A program made the position numbers and the translations under genes. 26,075 nt of DNA. Origin: Chara braunii (lineage: Eukaryota > Streptophyta > Charophyceae > Charales > Characeae). The notes under the pieces are model-generated. The model was not told the DNA's origin. It searched no databases and worked only from the letters and a program-made list of their open reading frames with translations. Positions 19,652-26,075 of the stretch are shown piece by piece (position 1 is the first letter of the stretch; each line of letters starts with the position of its first letter). The DNA lies in contig BFEA01000870.1 in the NCBI GenBank assembly GCA_003427395.1, positions 373,082-399,156 of the forward strand, read 5' to 3'.

Positions 19652-21036
19652 TGACAGGCGAAAAGGGAACAGGGAAATCACACATTATTGATGCAACTCA
19701 AACATTTTGTGTTGCATGGCAACATCCAAATGCAATTGCAAGAACCACGATGACAGGCAAAGCGGTCGTGGGTATTGCAGGGATGACGTTCCACAGCTGG
19801 ATTGGAATGCATTATCTTCAAAACTCAAACTCTTTTGATGAACAGATGGCTTCTTTGAAAGGCATTCATATTTTCCACACAGAACTCGATCTGGTAGTTA
19901 TAGATGAAGTAAGCATGATGAGTAAACTTTATCTCGTTCGATTAGACATTGCTCTCCATGCTACACGGAAAGTAGATCTTCCGTTTGGTGGAATCCATAT
20001 CATGTTGATAGGCGATTACTTCCAAATGCCTCCTGTTTCTGGTGTGCCTATTTATTTGCCCCCCATGCCAAAACTTGCCCACACCGCGTGGGATAATGAA
20101 GGCTTTCAATTATGACGTCTATTTTCTACTGTTGTTGTTCTAGATGACTCCACCCGATTCGCTTCGGATCCCGCATGGGGTTTAGGATGCTCTGCCGCAC
20201 GAAAGCGCATTTGGACAAAAGAATTTGTTGATATCATCAATCAACGAATCCTTTCAATTAATCCCTCAACTATCATCTCATCAAACCCCCTGCGCCCTCT
20301 TTCGGCCGCATCATTGTCAAACACACATCCTCATCACACCACAGTTTACTTGACTCCCGACAATCAAACACGGACACACCTCATACGTACATACACAAAG
20401 CATTTTTCCAAAACGCTTCCTGAATCACATTATCTTATATGAATACTTGCCGATTTCGCAAAATCTTTGCAGGGCAAGAATAAACAAGACATTCGATGCG
20501 TCATGGAACTGCCGGACAACCTGCTCGGTAGATATGCCCCGTTTCTCGACCTGTTCCCAACAATGTCAGTCATGTTCACCCACAATGTTGACCCAAAGCG
20601 CGGTATTGCTAATGGGACGTTCGCAATATTGCACTCGCTTCAGTTTCCACCGTCCATACAATTCCGCCTCGTGCATGATAATATTGGTGGCTTTAATGTT
20701 CTATTCCCGAATTATCCGCCCGATGTCGCTTTTATCACGCTGCCTAAAACCAAATGCTCTGTCGTGCTTGCGTTTTCACATGCTGGTACATCTGCCGCGG
20801 CCACTTACCCTGTTCTCAGACAGCGTGCCAAGCGACCTGTGCATGTCGAGCTCCCACCAGCACCCGATAATCCCGGCCGATCCTGCATACTCTATCCTAA
20901 ACAATTCTCATTTGTTTCCGCTATATCTTCTACGCTTTATAAAATTCAAAGCGAAACTCTGACATCTCTAGTTGTCGTGGACTGGATGAGTAACCCCAAC
21001 TCAACCAAAAACCGCGTGGACGTCCCCCAACAATGA
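19641..21036 (+). pseudogene. Helitron PIF1-type helicase (three in-frame TGAs)
   Basis: A superfamily 1B helicase domain. Walker A GEKGTGKS is at 19657-19680; the next block is TTMTGKAVVGIAGMTFHSW; Walker B VVIDEVSMM is around 19894-19920; LIGDYFQMPPV lies near 20005-20037. After a TGA (20113-20115) come RLFSTVVVLDDSTRF and EFVDIINQRIL. After a second TGA (20440-20442) come SVMFTHNVDPKRGIANGT and the late motifs SAISSTLYKIQSETL and YIAVSRVV, the latter just past a third TGA (21034-21036). All helicase motifs remain recognisable and there is no frameshift in the 2.7 kb downstream of 19641. The domain would unwind the donor strand during rolling-circle transposition. The first TGA falls where PIF1 relatives often have Trp (L-W-x8-L), so it could come from TGG as well as from CGA. 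Confidence 0.92.
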
Positions 21037-22329
21037 TACATTGCTGTCTCACGCGTGGTAAATCGACACACCTTTCTTACGCTCAAACCACTTACTTCTT
21101 TGATCACTTCGTTTTTCAAACCTGATGCCACTATACTCATTGAGGACACCAGGCTGCTTTCGCTGTCCGACTCGCTCCTCTGCTCCGCCATCGTGAAGTC
21201 TATGTTCCCTCGGTCTTTCTCGTCGGATCCGCTAATTCTACCATCGTTGTCTTTCTCATCCTCACTTTTTGGCTCCTCTGATTCTCGTCATTCGTCTGCG
21301 TCGACAAAAAACAGCTCACCCTCAACGTCGATCCAACTTCCTCGTCCTTCTTGTGCCGCTTTTACTGCCAAAGCTTCTTCAGGATTAGACGGCCACCTTA
21401 CGCCCCCACATGCCTCTAACGCATCCACTCATTTTCTTAACCTCAATGACATGTCTTTTGAAACCAAGGAATCTGCTCACAAATTTTCAGACCCGCTTGC
21501 TGCCAACGTTCTTCGACAACTTCCCCATCCTCCGGCCAACGTTCGATCTGCCCAGGCGTCGGTAAATGTCGTCGCCTGCCATGCATCCTCGCCTGCCTCC
21601 ATATCTCTTATGCTTCCGCCTGATATCAATGACTTGTCTTCCGACGGTGCCAACTCAGATGAATTTTTTCCATATTTGATGGACTCCGATGAATGTCTAT
21701 ATATAACGCTTCATGCCACAACATGGTTGTCGGATTTGCCTATTAATGACTATGTTGATTTGCTGATGACTAAATATACCACTACCATTATTGCCAACTG
21801 CTTTACATACAACCACGACATAGCAAAACATGATGATGTATACATCCACCGTCAAATCCGGCGCTGCCTTTGCGAACGCCCACTTTCGACTATTGGACGT
21901 TTTTTCCTCCCTGTTCATTGCAACAACAACCACTGGACTTTGGGCTTCCTCGACTTCGAGAACTTGCAGATTCTTTATTATGATAGTTTATATTTTAATG
22001 ATGCCAATTTTTTCAATACAATCAAACGCTGGTTATCCCAACAACACAATGACCTCAAAAAACTCACAAATGCTCCTTGTCGGATTCTGAATGGTCCTCC
22101 CCAATCAAACACTGCAGATTGTGGCGTTTTTATGCTTGTCATGATCCGTCATTTATTACTGGACAGTCAATTTTTGCATACCTCAAATTTCTCACAAGCG
22201 AACATGCCATATTATAGAATAATTATCCATAACAAGCTCATTACCCGCAATTTACAGCCAATAATGTCGCATCCTCATCTCCTATATCCTTATCTTCCCG
22301 ATCTGCTTTGTGAGGCTCTGCGTCTTTAG
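21037..22329 (+). pseudogene. C-terminal Ulp1/SENP-type cysteine protease domain of the Helitron
   Basis: The frame is open for 430 codons, from the TGA at 21034 to a TAG. The first 35 residues finish the helicase (YIAVSRVV, LTSLITSFF, EDTRLL). A Ser/Pro-rich linker of about 160 residues follows. From about 21690 the translation matches a C48 (Ulp1/SENP) peptidase: TTWLSDLPINDYVDLLM, RFFLPVHCNNNHWTLGFLDF, ILYYDSL, PPQSNTADCGVFMLVMIRHL. The catalytic set is complete: His at 21931, Asp at 21982, oxyanion Gln at 22102, Cys at 22120. The spacings His-Asp 17 and Gln-Cys 6 equal those I recall for yeast Ulp1 (H514, D531, Q574, C580). The role in Helitrons is not established; polyprotein processing or deSUMOylation are guesses. 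This is the least damaged part of the element. Confidence 0.93.
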
Positions 22330-22619
22330 TGCTCCCTCGCTTCAATCTGCTTCTCCACAGCCATGCTTTGCGCAGGTCGTCAGGCGCGTAATATATGTCG
22401 AAGTCGGCCTATCACATCAGTGCATCTTCATACAAGGTACACTCGTCTTACCCAACCTCTCGTTGATGCCTTTTCCCACCTCCCATACCTCCTCTACAAA
22501 CCCCCCTTCGTTTACACTGATGCTTGTTTTTGTAGCCCTTTCTTGTTGTGCCCTGGCCTTTCTACATCTGCTACTCAAAACTGAACTCTCACACCTCCTC
22601 ATGCAGTAAACGGTAAAAG
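22330..22619. other. Helitron 3' flank
   Basis: No supported gene. The plus strand is C/T-rich and the frames here (22310-22609) are leucine/serine-rich without motifs. Confidence 0.4.
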
Positions 22620-22745
22620 ATGAAAAGGACGACAAAAACGTCTCCTCAGCTGCATGTCGGGTCTCCATATCTCGCTGTTTGTGTTCGCCGCCTCAACGAC
22701 TCCCTCGTCTATATGAAAGTTGGTTCTCCTTCACACAAGCTATGA
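22620..22745 (+). CDS. Possible short upstream ORF
   Basis: A 41-codon frame (MKRTTKTSPQLHVGSPYLAV...) starts at an ATG and ends in a TGA that overlaps the ATG of the next ORF (ctATGAcc). The first residues are basic. It is too short to judge by itself. It may be an upstream ORF, the first exon of the next gene, or chance. Confidence 0.2.
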   Translation: MKRTTKTSPQLHVGSPYLAVCVRRLNDSLVYMKVGSPSHKL

Positions 22746-23392
22746 CCTTCATAATGTTTTCCTCAAACATGCATGATGGTACTAATGATTACACGAAGCC
22801 CTGTTTTGATTTCCTGTATTGTAAGCATCAGCACCTTTGTCTCTTCTCCTGTTTTCGTTCGTGCAAATCTATTACCATGCAGTGCATTCCTATCAAGCCT
22901 GTGACACAGATATCTGCTATGTTTGAGCCGCTCGTCCTACCTGGAAACAACGTCGTCAGGCTTCAACCAACACCATATTGGTCAGGCGAAAATTGCGTCG
23001 GCAATCCTACCATAACATTAGAATGGAGCGACTTTCATAACGTGCTCTTTTCACGATATGCAATACGAAGTGTTGCAAACATGATGTACTATATCCTCCT
23101 CGACGATGTGGCAATTGGTTTCGTGCACGTTGTTGTCATTAGACTATACACACATCGAATTGATTGTACTGTTTGGATACGAGGCGACGATGCTGTTTTC
23201 CATCACGGCCCGGCTGCCATTCTTTGGACCGCCGTGCAAAGGCTTGGGAAACGAGTCGCAATCATGACGCTTCGGGCTATCTGCCATCCGCTTCCTTGTG
23301 CTGTTGGCGTCGCATTGTTTCGGTTTGGAACGCGGACCGGGATTTCGCAGCCCCAATACGTTCGACCAATGCTACAACCGGTGGATATATAA
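22742..23392 (+). CDS. Hypothetical protein, 216 aa
   Basis: The frame is open from 22679 (TTG) but the first ATG is at 22742, with further ATGs at 22757 and 22877. The TAA is at 23390-23392. I do not recognise it. The C-terminal 170 residues (from MQCIPIKPV at 22877) have the better protein-like composition: PYWSGENCVGNPTITLEWSD, a hydrophobic stretch MMYYILLDDVAIGFVHVVVI, then a basic region with RLGKRVAIMTLRAI. No transmembrane segment is certain. It lies about 410 bases past the Helitron polyprotein on the same strand, so it could be element cargo, a captured host fragment, or an unrelated gene. A gtaagc...gcag pair at 22821-22882 could be an intron, which would change the N-terminus. Confidence 0.4.
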   Translation: MTFIMFSSNMHDGTNDYTKPCFDFLYCKHQHLCLFSCFRSCKSITMQCIPIKPVTQISAMFEPLVLPGNNVVRLQPTPYWSGENCVGNPTITLEWSDFHNVLFSRYAIRSVANMMYYILLDDVAIGFVHVVVIRLYTHRIDCTVWIRGDDAVFHHGPAAILWTAVQRLGKRVAIMTLRAICHPLPCAVGVALFRFGTRTGISQPQYVRPMLQPVDI

Positions 23393-23745
23393 TTACAGCC
23401 CTTTATGAAATCGACATTCCGCAGATCACAGACAGACTTCTGTAGAAAACTACACATATACAGAACGACAAAGGCTACTCCAGCATACAGGTTTTGCTGG
23501 CGAACACAAATGATAGACATCCAACGTCTTCTGTTCTTTTCTGAAATGTCTTAGGTCATTCTAAGAGTAATCAACACAGTCCGATGTCGCTGTCCCCGGC
23601 CCGACTACGCTATGAAATGGTTGATTTGTACTGAAAAATACGACTTCAAGAAGGCGACCGTCCCTTGGTCATTCAACCCCTGCAGAAGAGACTGTTCGGG
23701 CTGATGCTATACTGACAGTATGGAGTCTTTGAAATGTTGTTATGC
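23393..23745. other. Gene-free spacer
   Basis: No gene seen. The segment contains a weak hairpin ccagca-tgctgg at 23480-23500. I considered it as a Helitron 3' hairpin but found no CTRR terminus at the usual distance. Confidence 0.4.
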
Positions 23746-23763
23746 AAACAACATCACATATTG

Positions 23764-24317
23764 CGGCTTCGATGATGGAAGCAAATATCAACTACGCTAT
23801 AAAGCAAGTTGTCTTTGTAGCCTAGGAATACAAACTGCCAAAAAGAAAGGCTACACAGCCAGCGCCTTAAAATCGTTTGATTACAGACAGGGCGCTTTCC
23901 GGATATTTTTTCATTCGCCTCGCCTAGAGGACCGTTTTCGGAGTTGTTTTTTACGGCCTTTTACCTATGCGGTTTAACATGCTGTTTAAGAGTTTTGTGG
24001 GTTTACTGATACGACACAATACAACAAAGATAGATTCTGGTCGCTTTGGCTGCAGAGACAAGACTTTCAGCCATGGATCCTCTTTGTAGAATTGCTGAAG
24101 TTGGTAACAGAAGGGCGACGTTTTCGATAGTTTTTTTTTTTAATTCGTTTGCCTTTTTTTGCTTGCGCGCTTCACAGGCTACGCTTGGAGATGAACCCAG
24201 TCAGGGGTGCCTCACCCACGCCCACATCTGCATGCCAAGTCTATGAGGGACGTCGGACTTATTTTCCAGCTATTAAAAAAAATGTCATTTCTTCTGTATA
24301 CAAAAAGAAAAACAAAC
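23764..24317 (+). repeat. 554 bp tandem unit, copy 1
   Basis: Matches copy 2 at an offset of 554 bases, from gatggaagcaaatatcaactacgctataaagcaa (23774) to gagggacgtcggac and atttcttctgtata. Identity is high, perhaps 85%. A frame GSKYQLRYKASCLCSLGIQ ... ALKSFDYRQGAF is open in this copy until a TAA at 23975-23977. Confidence 0.85.
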
Positions 24318-24853
24318 CGGCTGCAATGATGGAAGCAAATATCAACTACGCTATAAAGCAAGATGTCTTTGTAGCCTGGGAATACAGAATGCGAAAAAGA
24401 AAGGTTACACAACCAGCGCCTTAAAATCGTTTGCTTACAGACAGGGAGCTTTTCTGATCTTTTTCAATTGACCTCACCTGGACAACCATTTTCAAAGTTG
24501 CTTTTTTGGGTCTTTTCCCTGTGCAGTTTAGCATGCTGTTTTTGAGTTCTATGGGTTTACTCATACGACAAAATACAGCAAAAATAGATTTTGGTCGCTT
24601 GGGCTGCAGAGACTCGGCTTTCAGCCGTGGACCCTCTTTGTAGAATTGTTGGAGTTGGTAACAGAAGGGCGACGTTTTCGATAGCTTTTTTTTATAATTC
24701 GTTTGCCCTTTTTTGCTTACACGCTTCACAGGCTACGGTTGAAGATGAGCCCAGTCAGGGGTGCCTCGCCCGCATCCACATCACCATGCCAAATATATGA
24801 GGGACGTCGGACCCGTTTTCCGGCTATTACAAAAAATGTTATTTCTTCTGTAT
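24318..24853 (+). repeat. 554 bp tandem unit, copy 2
   Basis: Second copy, beginning ctgcaatgatggaagcaaatatc and ending in cttctgtata just before an A27 run. The frame open in copy 1 is shortened here (stop after the equivalent of RQGAFLIFFN). The unit is thus probably non-coding or decayed. The two copies are the most similar repeat pair in the window. Confidence 0.85.
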
Positions 24854-24880
24854 AAAAAAAAAAAAAAAAAAAAAAAAAAA
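24854..24880 (+). repeat. A27 homopolymer
   Basis: A run of 27 A residues lies at the junction where copy 2 of the 554 bp unit ends; at the copy 1/copy 2 junction the equivalent site reads caaaaagaaaaacaaa. It is consistent with a poly(A) tail of a retroposed unit or an expanded A tract. Assembly length may be unreliable here. Confidence 0.85.
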
Positions 24881-25445
24881 CGGCTGCGTGGGCCAGCATT
24901 CCATGGTACGGCAACTTCCATACGTTTTTCCGGCCACGGACACTGCTGGCACAACGCTGGCCCCGGTTACCTACATGTTCTTTTTTTTTTCTTTTTTTTA
25001 CTAAAGCTACGCTACGCTCTTCTCTCAAATTTTTCATCACCTTTCACATTCTTTCAATTCGGCTCCTCTGACTTCCTGTCACTACTCCTGCGGTTTTCAC
25101 AACAGACCCCTGCGAACATTACTTTGTTGTCTCCATCTAGCCACCACAGACGATGCATCTTGCCTCCCGCCTCAACCATGGCGGTCAAGAATGGGGCGCG
25201 GCCGTGGGTGGGGCTCCGCCTAACACAAAGACCACGCATTTTGCCAGTTCGCAGCCCTTAGGCTGCGGTATAGTGGGCTTCCGCGTCTGTGTCAAGGTGT
25301 CGCATTTTTGGCGGCGGGCAACTAGGACGTAAAGTGGGTTCTTAGGGCGCAAAAAAATTTGGGGGACCGGTCCTTGGCAAAATTGCGGACTACCTACAAC
25401 TAGCTCTTCTAGAACCGGGACTTTTGGAAAAAGGAAGGACCTGTC
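24881..25445. other. Gene-free spacer
   Basis: No supported gene. It contains T-runs at 24980-25000 and a perfect 7 bp hairpin cgcagcc-ctta-ggctgcg at 25250-25267. An antisense 181-codon frame (25185-25730) crosses it but is Pro/Phe-rich because of the underlying repeats. Confidence 0.4.
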
Positions 25446-25447
25446 TT

Positions 25448-25532
25448 CGGGTGGAAGTGGACCCCAAAAAGAAGTGGGGGGCATTGGACCGGTCCCCGGG
25501 TAGAAGCGGGCCCCAAAAAGAAGTGCGGGCAT
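25448..25532 (+). repeat. 49 bp GC-rich tandem repeat
   Basis: The block cgggtggaagtggaccccaaaaagaagtg at 25448 recurs as cgggtagaagcgggccccaaaaagaagtg at 25497. Further partial echoes are ggaccggtcc at 25374 and 25486. Confidence 0.75.
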
Positions 25533-25664
25533 GTGAACTGCAGAAGGGCCCTCAGGCCCAGGCATTGAGCCCCATCTTCTCGAAACAGGGAGGTCAGGCA
25601 CAACGAAATAGGCGTTTTGCAAGAGGCAACTTTGGCGATTTTCTGTGCTCGGACGAACATGCAC

Positions 25665-26007
25665 AAAAATCTGAAATTTTGAGAATCCATAGATGAGGTC
25701 GTGTTCTTTCCATAAATAATAATAGAACATTTACAAAAGATCATTTACGCTGCGAAATAATCACCGCGCCGATTCGGCACATTTTCTATTTTTGCCACTC
25801 ATCCATGCCTGGGCCAACTAAAAAAGTACTTCAAATTCAGTGAGCTTTCACGCTTAGAAGAACGCGTGAAAAAACCTGAAAATTGGAGTACTCGTAGACT
25901 TTGTTGTGATCTTTCCAGGAAAAACGATAAACAAATTTATTTAAAAAATTCATTCCAACTGCAAAATAGATCGCAGCCACAATTTGACCCATATTTCAAT
26001 TTTGCCA

Positions 26008-26011
<4 letters not shown>
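25665..26011 (+). repeat. About 205 bp imperfect tandem repeat
   Basis: The segment from 25665 (aatctgaaattttgagaatccatagatg-ggtcgtgttctttcca ... atttttgccactc, ending about 25800) is echoed from 25870 (aacctgaaaattggagtactcgtagactttgttgtgatctttcca ... aattttgccattc, ending about 26010). Offset is about 205 bases and identity is moderate. Confidence 0.55.

Positions 26012-26075
<64 letters not shown>
26012..26075 (+). repeat. CT microsatellite, (CT)32, runs off the window
   Basis: An uninterrupted dinucleotide run of at least 32 CT units reaches the window edge, so its full length is unknown. Pure runs this long are typical of eukaryotic intergenic DNA and are polymorphic. Confidence 0.97.

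Larger units (their letters stand above)
15135..22329 (+). mobile_element. Degenerate autonomous Helitron with C-terminal Ulp1 protease (minimum extent)
   Basis: The interval is the minimum extent, defined by coding remnants. All hallmarks of a Helitron polyprotein occur in the expected order on one strand: Cys-rich N-terminus, Helitron-like N domain, HUH nuclease, YYxxxYxxK motif and PIF1-type helicase. A C48 protease domain is fused at the end. The frame is broken by TGA stops at 15987, 17815, 18902, 20113, 20440 and 21034, a TAA at 17177, and frameshifts near 16850, 17330, 17384, 18170 and 19641. From 19641 to 22329 there is no frameshift. The CTRR-ended 3' hairpin and the TC 5' end typical of canonical Helitrons were not identified, so it may be a variant type or have lost its ends. 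It cannot move autonomously in this form. Confidence 0.93.

Noticed and set aside
22821-22882. Possible intron gtaagc ... gcag in the hypothetical ORF at 22742-23392
   Set aside because: The main frame is open without it, and splicing from that frame would break the reading. Only a different upstream frame would be joined, and that frame has stops. Kept as an uncertainty, not annotated.
23480-23500. ccagca-tgctgg hairpin considered as a Helitron 3' end
   Set aside because: Stem is short and there is no CTRR terminus near it.
25250-25267. Perfect 7 bp hairpin considered as the Helitron 3' terminal hairpin
   Set aside because: No CTRR end follows at the expected distance, and it lies about 2.9 kb beyond the polyprotein, past unrelated tandem repeats.
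25185-25730. Antisense 181-codon ORF
   Set aside because: It is generated by the GC-rich 49 bp repeat and is Pro/Phe-rich, with no domain or plausible start context.

Overview
This window is eukaryotic nuclear-type DNA. It is gene-poor, rich in imperfect tandem and dispersed repeats, homopolymer runs and a CT microsatellite, and it carries a decayed Helitron rolling-circle transposon. There is no bacterial operon structure, no rRNA or CRISPR array, and no tRNA that I could recognise. The host lineage cannot be fixed from the sequence; an alga or another protist with a repeat-rich genome would fit, but this is only a guess.

Layout. 1-1119: no gene seen, short degenerate repeats and a TATA-like box. 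1120-1878: a plausible 252-codon gene of unknown function that may contain an OB-like fold. 2090-3215: two tandem copies of a ~582 bp unit. 3.7-7.0 kb: a mosaic of at least three non-coding repeat modules. 7728-8045: a short ORF that looks like a distant relative of the 1120 gene. 8.0-11.4 kb: no supported gene, but a degenerate pentanucleotide satellite at 9.17-9.7 kb. 11.45-14.54 kb: modules X-Y-X-Y, the second pair split by about 1 kb of other sequence. 15135-22329: the Helitron polyprotein. 22742-23392: a 216-codon hypothetical ORF. 23.75-24.86 kb: a 554 bp tandem duplication ending in A27. 25.2-26.075 kb: shorter repeats and (CT)32 at the window edge.

The Helitron is the one system that can be read with confidence. 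Reading across the breaks, its domains in order are: a basic coiled N-terminus, a Cys-rich region, the Helitron-like N-terminal domain, the HUH nuclease (H-L-H at 17312-17320), the YYxxxYxxK tyrosine motif (18130-18156), a PIF1-type helicase (Walker A at 19657-19680) and a C-terminal Ulp1/SENP-type (C48) cysteine protease with the complete H-D-Q-C set. It is broken by seven in-frame stops (six TGA, one TAA) and about five frameshifts. Two frameshifts are explained exactly by small tandem duplications (31 bp and 11 bp). In an intact copy, Rep would nick and join the transposon strand, the helicase would unwind it, and the protease would either process the polyprotein or act on SUMO-like conjugates; this last role is inference. 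The transposon ends were not found.
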